From assembly GCA_020199835.1 (NCBI GenBank), contig JAIVJV010000013.1, positions 110,997-174,996 of the forward strand: a stretch of DNA of 64,000 nucleotides. The letters run 5' to 3'. Below the pieces are notes generated by a model, which had not been told where the DNA came from, did not search any database, and saw nothing but the letters and a program-made list of their open reading frames with translations. The translations under genes were made by a program, and so were the position numbers. Below are positions 41,462-50,792 of this stretch, in pieces. The DNA comes from Acidobacteriota bacterium (lineage in GTDB: Bacteria > Acidobacteriota > Blastocatellia > Pyrinomonadales > Pyrinomonadaceae). How positions within the stretch are numbered: the stretch's first letter is position 1; each line of letters opens with the position of its first letter.

Positions 41462-42964
41462 TCACTTCGCGCTCGCCCGGTCAACGATCCGCAGCAGAGT
41501 CCGAACCGCGATCCCCGTTGGCCCCTTCGACCGGTAGGGCTTCGCCTCGTCACCCCAAGCCGTGCCGGCGATGTCGAGATGCGCCCAAGCCACGCCGTCG
41601 GCAAACTCCTTAATAAACGCCGCGGCAGTAATCGTGCCCGCTTTGCGACCGCCGACGTTCTTGATATCCGCGATGTCAGACTTAATCTGTTTCGAGTATT
41701 CCTTGTCGAGCGGCAACTGCCAAAACTTCTCGCCGACTTCCCTGCCCGCCGAAATGATCTCGTCGATGAGTTGCTGATCGGTTCCGAGCACCGCGGCGTT
41801 CACGTCTCCGAGCGCGATGGAAACCGCGCCGGTCAGTGTGGCCATGTCAATGACTCTCGTGGCGCCGAGTTTTTTGGCGTAAGCGATTGCGTCCGCGAGG
41901 ATCAGGCGTCCTTCAGCGTCAGTGTTGATGATCTCGATCGTCTTGCCCGTCATAGCCTTCACCACGTCGCCGGGCTTTGTTGCTTTGCCCGACGGAAGGT
42001 TTTCGGTACAAGGCGCGACGCCGAGGATCGGAATCGACGGTTTGAGTTGCGCGATGGCGCGCATCGCGCCCATGACCGTGGCCGCGCCGGTCATGTCATA
42101 TTTCATCAACTCCATGTTTTCGCCGGGCTTGAGTGAAATGCCGCCGGAGTCAAACGTCACGCCTTTGCCGACCAATGCCAGCAACTCTTTGTTATCGCCA
42201 TCCGCGTTTGCCGGCGTGTACTTCAGGATGATCAGTTTTGCGGGTTCTTCGGAACCGCGGGCGACACTGAGCAACGAGCCCATGCCTTCCTGTTCCATTC
42301 GCGCTTCGTCGAGAACGTCGATACTTAAACCAAATTCGTTCGCGATGTCGCGCGCTCGCTCGGCCATGTCGGTCGGCGTCATGTAAGCGCCGGGTTCGTT
42401 CGCCAGATCGCGCGTGAAATTGATCGACTCGCCGACGACCTTTCCTGTTTTCACGCCGCGGTCGAGCGCTCCCTGATCGCCGCCTTGGATTGCCACAACC
42501 AAACGATCGACTGTCTTCTGTTCTTTGTCGATGGTTCTGTATTTGTCTGGATCAAAGACTGCGATGAATGCGCCTTCTACGGCGCGGGCGCCGGTCTCTT
42601 CATCCTTTCCGGAAACGCGCGGCACTACGGCGATTGTTTTGACGTTCTTGCTGCGCAACGAACGAACCGCCGTTCCCGCCATCTGCGAAACTTGCGGACT
42701 CCGATAATCCTTCTCTTCGCCAACACCGACGAGCAGCAGGCGGCGCGACTTCAACTTGTTGTTTCCGACGAGGTGGAAGTAGGCAGTCTCGCCTTCTTTG
42801 CCGGAAAACTCTTCTGCTTCGATAGCAGAGCTGACGAATCCGCCGGAAAGCTCGTCGAGTTGTTTCAGAAAGCCGTCGCCGGCCTTTTCATCCTTAAACA
42901 CAGCAACCGCGAGAGCCTGCACGTCAAGCTCTTCGATCGGACCTCGGTTGGCTTCAACTTGCAT
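41462..42964 (-). CDS. pepA: Leucyl aminopeptidase (M17)
   Basis: Two-metal cytosolic aminopeptidase of 500 residues that trims N-terminal residues from peptides. The active site includes NTDAEGRLILADA, the metal-binding GKGVTFDSGGISLKP and the catalytic lysines within these. The N-terminal non-catalytic domain (residues 1-160) precedes it. Starts at the ATG 42964 and is preceded by a 111-base gap after smpB, so it may be a separate or a read-through transcript. Confidence 0.93.
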   Translation of the reverse strand: MQVEANRGPIEELDVQALAVAVFKDEKAGDGFLKQLDELSGGFVSSAIEAEEFSGKEGETAYFHLVGNNKLKSRRLLLVGVGEEKDYRSPQVSQMAGTAVRSLRSKNVKTIAVVPRVSGKDEETGARAVEGAFIAVFDPDKYRTIDKEQKTVDRLVVAIQGGDQGALDRGVKTGKVVGESINFTRDLANEPGAYMTPTDMAERARDIANEFGLSIDVLDEARMEQEGMGSLLSVARGSEEPAKLIILKYTPANADGDNKELLALVGKGVTFDSGGISLKPGENMELMKYDMTGAATVMGAMRAIAQLKPSIPILGVAPCTENLPSGKATKPGDVVKAMTGKTIEIINTDAEGRLILADAIAYAKKLGATRVIDMATLTGAVSIALGDVNAAVLGTDQQLIDEIISAGREVGEKFWQLPLDKEYSKQIKSDIADIKNVGGRKAGTITAAAFIKEFADGVAWAHLDIAGTAWGDEAKPYRSKGPTGIAVRTLLRIVDRASAK

Positions 42965-43075
42965 CTGAGTTGGTTCTCCTGGGATATGAAATGCAGAAAC
43001 TTGATCTTGTTATTACGCGAACACTTCAGCTACGGCTGTGCCGCCGGATGTGCGGCATGGCTTCGCCTTGCCGTC

Positions 43076-43540
43076 CTACCTATTACGTTCTTTCAACTGC
43101 GCTCGGGTTTCGCGCTCAACCGTGCGCTTCAGTTCGGCTTCGCGCTTGTCGTACATCTTCTTGCCGCGCGCAACGCCAACTTCGATTTTTATCCGTCGGT
43201 TCTTGAGGTAAAGCTGCGTCGGGACTAGAGTCATGCCCTGCTTCGCCGTGGCTTCGTCCAACTTCGAGATTTCTCGCTTGTGAAGCAACAGCTTGCGGGT
43301 TCTCAGCGGCTCGTGGTTCTCACGATTACCATGAGAATACGGCGAGATGTGGGCATTAAACAACCACGCTTCGCCATCACGGACAGAAACGTAAGCTTCC
43401 TTGAGTTGCACGCGGCCGTCCATCGCGCTCTTCACCTCCGTGCCGGTCAGGGCGATTCCGGCTTCGTACTTATCGGAGATGTGGTAGTTGTAAAACGCAG
43501 CGCGATTTGCCGCCAACACTTTTTCGTCTTTACTGGGCAA
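43076..43540 (-). CDS. smpB: SsrA-binding protein SmpB
   Basis: Binds tmRNA and brings it to stalled ribosomes. 154 residues, normal length. Conserved positions: [21 protein letters not shown], the NAHISPY stretch, and the basic C-terminal tail that takes the place of mRNA in the A/P channel ([13 protein letters not shown]). Start codon is TTG at 43540 (no in-frame ATG nearby). It overlaps the 3' end of the cystathionine beta-synthase-like gene by 11 bases, so it is translated as part of that transcript. No tmRNA gene was seen in this window. Confidence 0.92.
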   Translation of the reverse strand: MPSKDEKVLAANRAAFYNYHISDKYEAGIALTGTEVKSAMDGRVQLKEAYVSVRDGEAWLFNAHISPYSHGNRENHEPLRTRKLLLHKREISKLDEATAKQGMTLVPTQLYLKNRRIKIEVGVARGKKMYDKREAELKRTVERETRAQLKERNR

Positions 43541-44906
43541 CGTTGTTCAGCTTCAAATCGAGTACATCGTGACGAGTTATGATGCCGACGATCCGGCCGT
43601 ACTCCTCCACCAGCACTGCGGGACTGCTCTGCAATCGCCGCGTCACTTCACTCGAACTCGCATCAACATCTACGGCCGGGAAACCGGTTTCCATCACTTC
43701 GCGCACCGGCGCGTTTAGCAGCTCGCGGTCACGCACGACCTTAGCGAGCACGCGATTCTCGCGTAACGATCCCACGCAGCGTCCTTCTTCTATGACGGGA
43801 ATCTGCGAGAGTCCCAGTTCATCCATCTGCTGAAGCGCAATCGTCACCGTATCAGCCGGCGCAACAGAGACAAGCGACTTCGGTGCCTGCGGTTTTTTCG
43901 TACCGCTGATCAATCCGGCCGTGATCTTTTGTGGTTCCAGCAGTCGCTTCTCTTTCAACCACTCGTCCGAATGATGTTTCGTCAGGTAATGCTCGCCGGT
44001 ATCGCAAACAATGAACACGACGATCGCGTTCTCGTCGAGATTCGCAGCCACGCGAAGCGCCGCAGCGAGGTTAGTTCCGGTCGAGCCGCCACAGAAGATT
44101 CCTTCGTGACGCCCGAGTAGTCGCGACAGTTCAAACGATTCACGATCGGTGACGTTGATCACTTCATCCACGTACTTAATGTGCACGTTAGGCGGCACGA
44201 TCTCCTGCCCGATTCCCTCGACGAGATACGGCGTGGCTTCGGGGACCTTGCCGGTCTCTTTGTAGTTCTTAAAGATCGAGCCGTATGGATCGGCGCCGAT
44301 GATCTTGATCGCGTGGTTTTTCTCTTTTAAATATCGACCCGTACCCGAAATCGTGCCGCCCGTGCCGAGGCCCGCAACGAAGTGCGTGATCTTGCCTTCG
44401 GTTTGCCGCCAGAGCTCGGGGCCGGTCGTGCGATAGTGCGCCTCCGGATTCGACGGATTGGAATACTGATCGGGATAGAAAGAGTTTGGAGTCTCGGAAG
44501 CGATGCGGCGCGCTGTGGAAACGTAGTGATCGGGCGTTCCCGGTTTTGCGGAAACCGGCGTGATGACGACGTCTGCGCCGAGTGCCTTTAAATAACGTGA
44601 CTTCTCGACCGACGCTTTGTCAGTCATGACAAAGATACATTTATAACCTTTAACTGCGGCAGCGAGGGCAAGACCGATGCCCGTATTTCCGGAAGTTGCT
44701 TCGATGACTGTGCCGCCGGGTTTGAGAGTGCCATCGCGTTCCGCTGCTTCGATCATCGCGATGCCGATCCGATCTTTAACTGAGTAACCCGGATTCAAAC
44801 TCTCCATCTTGGCAAAGATCTGGGCCTTAACTCCTCGACCCAATCGGTTCAGCTTCACCAAAGGCGTATTTCCGATTAGGCCGAGAATGTTTTCCTGAAA
44901 TTCCAT
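43530..44906 (-). CDS. Cystathionine beta-synthase-type PLP enzyme with C-terminal CBS pair
   Basis: 458 residues. The N-terminal 330 residues are a cysteine synthase/CBS catalytic domain: the PLP lysine is in [11 protein letters not shown], with [11 protein letters not shown] and the PLP-phosphate loop [10 protein letters not shown]. The C-terminal 110 residues form two CBS motifs ([16 protein letters not shown] and the following [10 protein letters not shown] region), likely ligand sensors. Both cystathionine beta-synthase and O-acetylserine sulfhydrylase activity are possible; the family cannot be split from this sequence alone. The ATG at 44906 is preferred over the GTG just before it because GGAG is six bases upstream. 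Confidence 0.88.
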   Translation of the reverse strand: MEFQENILGLIGNTPLVKLNRLGRGVKAQIFAKMESLNPGYSVKDRIGIAMIEAAERDGTLKPGGTVIEATSGNTGIGLALAAAVKGYKCIFVMTDKASVEKSRYLKALGADVVITPVSAKPGTPDHYVSTARRIASETPNSFYPDQYSNPSNPEAHYRTTGPELWRQTEGKITHFVAGLGTGGTISGTGRYLKEKNHAIKIIGADPYGSIFKNYKETGKVPEATPYLVEGIGQEIVPPNVHIKYVDEVINVTDRESFELSRLLGRHEGIFCGGSTGTNLAAALRVAANLDENAIVVFIVCDTGEHYLTKHHSDEWLKEKRLLEPQKITAGLISGTKKPQAPKSLVSVAPADTVTIALQQMDELGLSQIPVIEEGRCVGSLRENRVLAKVVRDRELLNAPVREVMETGFPAVDVDASSSEVTRRLQSSPAVLVEEYGRIVGIITRHDVLDLKLNNVAQ

Positions 44907-45037
44907 CACGGTCTCCGACGAGTCGGTATAAATTGCGGCTCTATCTATAACAGAAGATTGGGAAGATCAACGAGCGTGAGGAACCTACCTTAAGACAATT
45001 TGGCTGAGAATCAAAATGTGAGCACAAAATGTTAGGA

Positions 45038-45067
45038 CCCGGATGTGCTCTCCCCTTCACATCCGGG
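45038..45067 (-). terminator. Hairpin terminator after the small glycine-zipper gene
   Basis: CCCGGATGTG (45038-45047) and CACATCCGGG (45058-45067) form a perfect 10-base stem around a 10-base loop. On the minus strand it lies about 55 bases after the glycine-zipper stop and is followed by a moderately T-rich stretch (TCCTAACATTTTG). Separates that gene from the PLP enzyme gene. Confidence 0.6.
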
Positions 45068-45120
45068 CCCCGACAAGGCCACTCATCTTGCAATGTGTGA
45101 CCGAACTTGTTGTCGACAGG

Positions 45121-45480
45121 TTAGTAACGTCGTCTGCGACTGTAGCGGTACCTGTCTTCGTCCTTGTCTCTAATTCCGTAGGTGTAAGCCGCTGCGCCAC
45201 CTCCACCGACGATTGCGCCGATGATCGCGCCCTTCTTACCACCGACTGCAGCACCGAGCAGTGCGCCTGCGCCTGCGCCGGCTGCGGTAGTTATCTTGTC
45301 ACGATGACGATCCCAAACCGATCGATCACGATCCCAACGATTTCTGTCGTTACGACGTCCGTCATAACGCTGTTCGTAGCGTCGACCATCGAAACGCCGG
45401 GATCGAGTCTGCGCGCCAGCGGGAATCGCCGTGATTGCTAATACCATCAAAAGAACGATACTTATGAAAGCTTTTTTCAT
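45121..45480 (-). CDS. Secreted glycine-zipper small protein
   Basis: 119 residues from the ATG at 45480, which has AAGGAG upstream; the longer reading adds 20 polar residues before it. A signal peptide (SIVLLMVLAITAIPAGAQ) is followed by an Arg/Asp/Tyr-rich stretch (RRYEQRYDGRRNDRNRWD), then a glycine zipper (GAGAGALLGAAVGGKKGAI), and an Arg/Tyr-rich tail (RYRYSRRRRY). Glycine-zipper domains of this type insert into membranes. Function unknown; monocistronic between two hairpins or gaps. Confidence 0.75.
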   Translation of the reverse strand: MKKAFISIVLLMVLAITAIPAGAQTRSRRFDGRRYEQRYDGRRNDRNRWDRDRSVWDRHRDKITTAAGAGAGALLGAAVGGKKGAIIGAIVGGGGAAAYTYGIRDKDEDRYRYSRRRRY

Positions 45481-45671
45481 CCCTACTCCTTGCCTCCTAC
45501 TACCTTGCCTCTGCGCCTCTTTTGGCAATGAGTGTGCCAATCATTCCGAGCGCGGTTTTTTGCAGTTTTGCGCGAGTTGAGTTAAATAGTCAGCGAATTT
45601 CGTTAACCATTCCGTGCGGATCGTGTAAGGTCATTCACCTTTTGGGGTAACTGCCCCGGCTGGAGAATCTA

Positions 45672-46658
45672 CTGAAGCTGCTCGTACTAAATAATGAACA
45701 GATGGCACGGCTGCTGCCGATGTTTGAATGCATCGAGCTGATGAGCGACGCACTCGCCGCACTCGCGCGCGGAGAAATCTTTCAACCGTTGCGTACGATC
45801 GTTCGTCCGCCCGATGCGCGTGGACTGCTCGGACTAATGCCGGCGTACCGTCACGGCGAACAGGGTGCGTTTGGTTTAAAAGCGATCTGCGTTTTTCCCG
45901 GCAATCCGTCGATCGGAAAAGACGCGCACCAGGGCACGGTAATGTTGTTCAGCCAGGAAACGGGCGAACCCCTCGCGGTGATGAACGCCTCGCAGATCAC
46001 AGCGACGCGCACGGCTGCGGTTTCGGCAGTCGCAACGCGTTTACTCGCGCGACCTGACGCGACGGAGTTGGGAATCATCGGCGCGGGCGTGCAGGCGCGC
46101 ACGCACCTGGTCGCGCTCGCATGTGTTCGTTCGATCAAACGCGCGCGCGTGGCGTGCAGAAATCCGGAACACGCTATGCGGCTCGTGCGCGAGATGCAGG
46201 ATAAGGTTCCGTTTCCGATCGAAGTCGCGGAGTCGAACGAAGCAGCCGTTCGCGACGCAGATCTCATCGTGACGGCAACCTCATCGCACGAGCCGGTAAT
46301 TGAAAGAGACTGGATCTCTCCGGGCGCGCACATCAACGCGATCGGCACGCACTCGCCGCAGTCACGCGAAATCGATAGCGCAACGATGGCCGCCGCGCGC
46401 ATCTTCGTCGATCGACGCGAGTCGGCATTGAACGAGGCTGGTGATTATTTGTTAGCTGCGAAGGACGGTGCTGTGAGTCCAGAGAGCATCGTTGCAGAGA
46501 TCGGTGAGTTGGTCATTAAAGACAAAAAAGGACGGCTCTCTCCTACGGAAATCACGCTGTTCAAATCTTTAGGATTGGCGATTGAAGATGTAGTTTGTGC
46601 CGAGTATCTGTTCCGCAAAGCGCAAGCGGAGAACGCCGGCACTTGGGTTGATTTCTAA
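45672..46658 (+). CDS. Ornithine cyclodeaminase/mu-crystallin family protein
   Basis: NAD(P)-binding protein of the OCD/mu-crystallin family, which includes ornithine cyclodeaminase, alanine dehydrogenase-like and imino-acid reductase enzymes. The dinucleotide motif GIIGAGVQARTHL is present, and the substrate region includes FPGNPSIGKDAHQGTV. From the first ATG (45702) the protein has 318 residues but lacks the usual first beta strand. The upstream codons encode KLLVLNNEQ, which supplies exactly that strand. A CTG at 45672 has GGAG six bases before it, and a stop lies just upstream at 45648. The CTG is therefore proposed as the start. Substrate unknown. Confidence 0.85.
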   Translation: MKLLVLNNEQMARLLPMFECIELMSDALAALARGEIFQPLRTIVRPPDARGLLGLMPAYRHGEQGAFGLKAICVFPGNPSIGKDAHQGTVMLFSQETGEPLAVMNASQITATRTAAVSAVATRLLARPDATELGIIGAGVQARTHLVALACVRSIKRARVACRNPEHAMRLVREMQDKVPFPIEVAESNEAAVRDADLIVTATSSHEPVIERDWISPGAHINAIGTHSPQSREIDSATMAAARIFVDRRESALNEAGDYLLAAKDGAVSPESIVAEIGELVIKDKKGRLSPTEITLFKSLGLAIEDVVCAEYLFRKAQAENAGTWVDF

Positions 46659-47377
46659 AGGAGCTGATAGGCGTACCAGAATCCGAAAGCGAGACTGACC
46701 ACTGCGGCTGCAGTTTGTAACCGGTGATGCAACCCCGTGAGCTTGCGTGAGGTGAGCGCGAACGGCAGTCCGATCAATCCCGACATCAACAACATGCCCG
46801 CGATCGACCCCACGCCGAAGACTGCCAGATAAAGCAACCCGTATCCAGTCGACTTAATCTGCGTCAAGACGAGCAATGTGAGCGCGCCGGAACCTGCGAG
46901 TCCATGCATCGCGCCGATCAGAACCGGCTTCAGACCGATTTGCGAAACCGCGTGGGTGTGCGTGCGCTTAGCGTCGTGTTCCGTTTGCGATTCGTGAAAG
47001 TGAACGTGAACGTGCGAAATGGCTCCATGCTTATGCTCGTGAACATGAACGTCGCCCCGCTTTCGTAGCGCACGCCAGAGCGCCGTCGCGCCGAGACCGA
47101 TGATCATCAACGCAACGCAAAACTCCAACCAGCTACTGACGCGCTCAGGAATCGCGATCTTCAACGTCAACACAAACACGCCTGTGATCAGCAGCGCCGC
47201 TGTGTGACCGGCGCCCCACAGTGCGCCTACGAGCGTGGATCGCCACACGTTTCGATGCTGGCTGACAATCGTCGAAACAGCCACGACGTGATCGACTTCA
47301 GTCGCGTGTTTCAAACCAAACAGCAAACCGATGCCGAGCACGGCAAACGTACTTAATGGACCAAGCGTTTCGGGCAT
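46655..47377 (-). CDS. UreH/NicO-like metal transporter
   Basis: Membrane protein of 240 residues with about six helices. The nickel/cobalt-transporter motif HX4DH is seen as HATEVDH in the second helix region (residues about 25-31). The loop around residues 108-142 is very rich in His (VHVHEHKHGAISHVHVHFH), a metal-binding feature. Likely exports or imports nickel or cobalt, or relates to urease maturation; no urease genes are nearby. It overlaps the OCD stop by four bases, and copy 2 of the palindromic repeat lies 18 bases upstream of its start. Confidence 0.8.
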   Translation of the reverse strand: MPETLGPLSTFAVLGIGLLFGLKHATEVDHVVAVSTIVSQHRNVWRSTLVGALWGAGHTAALLITGVFVLTLKIAIPERVSSWLEFCVALMIIGLGATALWRALRKRGDVHVHEHKHGAISHVHVHFHESQTEHDAKRTHTHAVSQIGLKPVLIGAMHGLAGSGALTLLVLTQIKSTGYGLLYLAVFGVGSIAGMLLMSGLIGLPFALTSRKLTGLHHRLQTAAAVVSLAFGFWYAYQLL

Positions 47378-47394
47378 GAGTGCGTACTATACAC

Positions 47395-47477
47395 CCTGGG
47401 ACCGCGGGCGTCTCGCCCGCACGGCTGCGCAGAACGCTCCAAGCGAGGCAAGCAGGCGAGACGCCTGCGCTCCCAGG
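47395..47477. repeat. Long palindromic intergenic repeat, copy 2
   Basis: Inverted repeat with arms of about 26 bases: CCTGGGACCGCGGGCGTCTC and following against the right arm ending in GCTCCCAGG. The core words CGTCTCGCC and GGCGAGACG are those of the copy at 24404-24516; the central 30 bases differ. It begins 18 bases upstream of the UreH-like start and ends exactly one base before the DUF1440 stop on the same strand. In both copies a stop codon lies within two bases of one end. Confidence 0.8.
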
Positions 47478-48029
47478 TCAAAGCGCGCGGCGAACAGCGC
47501 GCCGTACTACTTCGGTGGTGAAGCCGTAAACGAGGTGCGCGGCAAATGCGAAGGCGTGAATCGAAGCGGGATAATCCGTCGGTTTTCTTGATAAGCCCAC
47601 GGCGGGCACAATACCTTCATCAGCGATCAACCAAACAGCAACGCCGAACGGCAGTCCTTGAGCGACCGTGGCGCCCGGCATCATTTCGGTAACAGCGCCG
47701 TAGACGGCGCCGGAACCCGCACCCATCGCGTAGTGAGCCAGCACTCCGGCAGTCTCTTTTTCCGATTTCGTGAGGTGATGGTGCAGCACCAGTTCGCTCA
47801 CGGCGTTACCGGTCCGCTCTGTCGCGTCATCGTCAGGGTCATCAACGCCCCGCTCAGCCAGTTCACGACCGATGCCGTGTGTCGGCGAACCCTGCTGTGG
47901 CGCCTGCGCGCCATGCGGCCGCTCTTCGTGGTTCGTGAACTTCGCCCACAAGGCCTGGAACTGATTCATCGCCAGCGAACCGGCTAGACCACCAGCGACA
48001 CCCGCCGCAATACCCTTGTAGATATTCAT
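47478..48029 (-). CDS. DUF1440/YagU-like membrane protein
   Basis: 183 residues. An N-terminal helix with GIAAGVAGGLAGSLAMNQF, a hydrophilic segment with Glu/Asp/His (residues 35-85), then two or three further helices (AMGAGSGAVYGAVTEMM, GLPFGVAVWLIADEGIV, HAFAFAAHLVYGFTTE). The layout and the GVAVWLIADEGIVPA phrase are like the DUF1440 family, whose function is not established. The family assignment is a judgement from pattern. Its 3' end abuts the palindromic repeat. It begins a short distance from the NadB stop. Confidence 0.65.
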   Translation of the reverse strand: MNIYKGIAAGVAGGLAGSLAMNQFQALWAKFTNHEERPHGAQAPQQGSPTHGIGRELAERGVDDPDDDATERTGNAVSELVLHHHLTKSEKETAGVLAHYAMGAGSGAVYGAVTEMMPGATVAQGLPFGVAVWLIADEGIVPAVGLSRKPTDYPASIHAFAFAAHLVYGFTTEVVRRAVRRAL

Positions 48030-48054
48030 GAACGCGAGTATACACCCGCCTATT

Positions 48055-49662
48055 TCAGATCAATCGATCGCCTTCAAACGCAACAGAATCTTGACGATAA
48101 TGACATCCACGACTCTGCCGGTTGTGTTGCGCCGCCTGGGCTACTATCAACGCCACCTCAACCGCATTGCGCAATCCGATCAAGCCGTCGGAAAGTTTGG
48201 TCGTGCGATAAAACGTTTCGATCTCATTCCACAGGTGACGGAGTTCGCGAATCGCGCGAGAGAGACGTTCGCCACTGCGTACGAGTCCGACGTAGTGCCA
48301 CATGATGTTTTGAATCGTCTGCATGTCACCCTGGATTAGCGCCGGATCGGGATCAGAACTCAAGCCGCTCTCGTCCCACGGAGGAACGTCGTGGAACCTT
48401 GGTTCGCGTTCGCCGTTGGATTGGTCCAGCGCGCGCTCGATCTCGATCGCGACACGATTTCCCCAGACCAAACCTTCGAGCAACGAAGTCGAGGCGAGAC
48501 GGTTCGCGCCGTGCACGCCGGTGCAACTGATCTCGCCGATGGCGTACAGACTTTCGATCGTCGATCGCGCCCATTCATCTACCAGGACCCCGCCGCAAAA
48601 GTAGTGCGCCGCGGGCACGACCGGTACGGGCTCGTGCGAGATGTCGAGACCCACTTTCATGCATTGCTCGTAGATAAACGGAAAGCGCTCGCGAATCGCC
48701 TCCGACGGCATGTGCGACGCGATGTCGAGCAGCACGTATGAGTAGCCGTTCGTCTCCATCTCGTGATGAATCGCGCGCGCCGCGATGTCGCGTGGCGCGA
48801 GATCGTTCCACTGCGGGGAATACTTGTTCATGAACGGGCGCAGATCCGGCGTTAACAACACGCCTCCTTCGCCACGCACTGCTTCGCTAATTAACAAACC
48901 TTCAGCGCCGGGCGCGGCCAATGCGGTGGGATGAAACTGCACGTACTCCGCGTTTGCGATGCGCGCGCCGGCGCGATGGGCCATCGCGAGACCATCGCCA
49001 CGCGCGCCGACCGGATTTGTTGTGTTGCGATAAATCCTGCCGAGGCCGCCGGTCGCCAACACGGTCGCGCGCGCGAGATAACGATGCACGGTGCTCTCGT
49101 CGCGATCGAAGATGTAGCAACCGTGACACGAGATCGCGCGGTAGTTGTCGAGCGGATCGCGCGAGTGATGCGGAAACGTGATCAGGTCAACGGCAGTGGC
49201 GCTGGACTTGATGTGAATGTTCGGATAGTCGCTGAGTGTGCTAATGAGGCCGTTGATGATCGCGCGTCCGGTCGCATCACCTACGTGCAAAATGCGACGC
49301 CGCGAGTGTGCTGCTTCCTGTCCCCATATCGGCGCGCCCTCGTCGTCGCGATCAAAAATGACGCCCGCAGCCTGTTCTAAAACTTCGTTGAGCAGCGGTG
49401 GACCTTCGCTGGCGAGAATGCGCGCCGCCGCGGGCGAACTCACGCCCGCGCCGGCAGCGATGATGTCTTCAAACAACAACTCCGCGCTGTCGTCGGGTCC
49501 GCGCCCGATAATGCCGCCTTGTGCGTAACGCGTGTTTGATTCGTGAGTATCGGTAGCGCGAGTGATGAGGGTGATCTGGCGCTTCGGATTACGCGCGAGC
49601 CGGAGAGCAGCGGTTGCGCCGGCGATGCCGCAACCGATGATTAGCACCTCAGTTTCAGCCAT
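48055..49662 (-). CDS. nadB: L-aspartate oxidase
   Basis: FAD enzyme that oxidises L-aspartate to iminoaspartate, the first step of de novo NAD synthesis. 535 residues from the ATG at 49662; a GTG at 49680 would add six. FAD motif GCGIAGATAALRLA at the N terminus, the conserved NTRYAQGGI, GARGDGLAMAHRAGA and AEYVQFHPTA, and the HxxR-type active site in the middle. It lies downstream of nadA in the same direction, separated by a hairpin. Works with NadA and NadC to make nicotinate mononucleotide. Confidence 0.95.
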   Translation of the reverse strand: MAETEVLIIGCGIAGATAALRLARNPKRQITLITRATDTHESNTRYAQGGIIGRGPDDSAELLFEDIIAAGAGVSSPAAARILASEGPPLLNEVLEQAAGVIFDRDDEGAPIWGQEAAHSRRRILHVGDATGRAIINGLISTLSDYPNIHIKSSATAVDLITFPHHSRDPLDNYRAISCHGCYIFDRDESTVHRYLARATVLATGGLGRIYRNTTNPVGARGDGLAMAHRAGARIANAEYVQFHPTALAAPGAEGLLISEAVRGEGGVLLTPDLRPFMNKYSPQWNDLAPRDIAARAIHHEMETNGYSYVLLDIASHMPSEAIRERFPFIYEQCMKVGLDISHEPVPVVPAAHYFCGGVLVDEWARSTIESLYAIGEISCTGVHGANRLASTSLLEGLVWGNRVAIEIERALDQSNGEREPRFHDVPPWDESGLSSDPDPALIQGDMQTIQNIMWHYVGLVRSGERLSRAIRELRHLWNEIETFYRTTKLSDGLIGLRNAVEVALIVAQAAQHNRQSRGCHYRQDSVAFEGDRLI

Positions 49663-49678
49663 AGTCTTTGTTCCCGGC

Positions 49679-49722
49679 ACTTGGTGCTTTGTACTTCGTC
49701 AACAAAGAACCAAGCACCAAGT
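49679..49722 (-). promoter_or_regulatory. Inverted repeat between nadA and nadB
   Basis: ACTTGGTGCTT (49679-49689) and AAGCACCAAGT (49712-49722) form a perfect 11-base stem with a 22-base loop. It sits in the 74-base gap between nadA and nadB on the minus strand. It may be an mRNA-processing or attenuation hairpin that tunes nadB relative to nadA. No T tract follows, so a full terminator is unlikely. Confidence 0.45.
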
Positions 49723-49736
49723 TCAAGCTCAAATGA

Positions 49737-50792
49737 TCAGTCTTCGCGGCCGATCTGGAGCATCCGCTCGACTGAACGCAGTGCTCGTTTGCGCACATCT
49801 TCGTCGATCACGATCTCATACTGCTCTTTCTGCAACGATGCGAGCGTGTCTTCGAGCGTGATCTGATTCATGTGCGGGCAACGCACGCTGCACAAGCGCA
49901 ACATCTCTTTGTCAGGATTCGCGGCGGCTACGTTGTCGCCCATCGAACACTCGGTCAGCAGCAGGTAACGAGGCGCACGCGTGTTTTCAACATACCGAAT
50001 CATCGCCGTCGTGCTGCCGGAATAGTCTGAAGCCGCAACAACTTCCGGACTGCATTCCGGATGGGCGAGGATCACAACGTCGGGAAACTGCTTTCTGACG
50101 TTCTGAATATCCTCAACGCTGAACTTCTCGTGCACTTCACAACGTCCGGGCCACCCAATCATCTGGTAATCGAGATCGTTCGGAAACTGATGCCGCGGCT
50201 CGCGTGTGGGATAGATGATCTGCTTCCCTGTTTCGCGCGCGACGTTTCCCGCGAGATATTCATCGGGAATAAAGATCACCTTGTCTGTCTTCAACGAGTT
50301 CACCACGTCAACGGCATTGGATGACGTGCAGCAGATGTCGGATTCAGCTTTAACGTCGGCGTACGTGTTGATGTAAGTCACCACCGGCACACCCGGAAAG
50401 CGCTGCTTCAACTCGCGCACGTCCGCGGCCGTGATGCTCGCAGCGAGCGAACATCCGGCCTTCTCGGACGGAATCAGAACCTTCTTGGTCGGGTTGAGAA
50501 TCTTGGCAGTCTCGGCCATGAACTTCACGCCGCAAAAGACGATGATGTCCTTGTCAGTCTCGGCGGCTTTACGACTGAGTTCGAGCGAGTCGCCGACAAA
50601 ATCCGGAATGGAATGAAACAGCGCGGGCTCCATGTAGTTGTGGCCGAGTATGACGGCGTTCTTTTCGACTTTCAGTCGATTGATCTCAGCCGCCAGCTCT
50701 GCTTTAAGACGCAGCTCGAAGTCGGGCACCGTGTCAGACAGTAAGCGCTTCAACTTCGCGTACATCTCTTCGGTTGTTTGGTCAGTAGTCAT
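49737..50792 (-). CDS. nadA: Quinolinate synthase
   Basis: 4Fe-4S enzyme that condenses iminoaspartate with dihydroxyacetone phosphate to quinolinate. 351 residues from the ATG at 50792. The cluster cysteines are in FCGVKFMAET, the HPECSPEV region and CSVRCPHMN. Also typical are LGHNYMEPAL near the N terminus and CTSSNAVDVV in the middle. It overlaps nadC by 11 bases, so it is translated from the same mRNA. It is the second gene of the nadC-nadA-nadB set. Confidence 0.95.
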   Translation of the reverse strand: MTTDQTTEEMYAKLKRLLSDTVPDFELRLKAELAAEINRLKVEKNAVILGHNYMEPALFHSIPDFVGDSLELSRKAAETDKDIIVFCGVKFMAETAKILNPTKKVLIPSEKAGCSLAASITAADVRELKQRFPGVPVVTYINTYADVKAESDICCTSSNAVDVVNSLKTDKVIFIPDEYLAGNVARETGKQIIYPTREPRHQFPNDLDYQMIGWPGRCEVHEKFSVEDIQNVRKQFPDVVILAHPECSPEVVAASDYSGSTTAMIRYVENTRAPRYLLLTECSMGDNVAAANPDKEMLRLCSVRCPHMNQITLEDTLASLQKEQYEIVIDEDVRKRALRSVERMLQIGRED

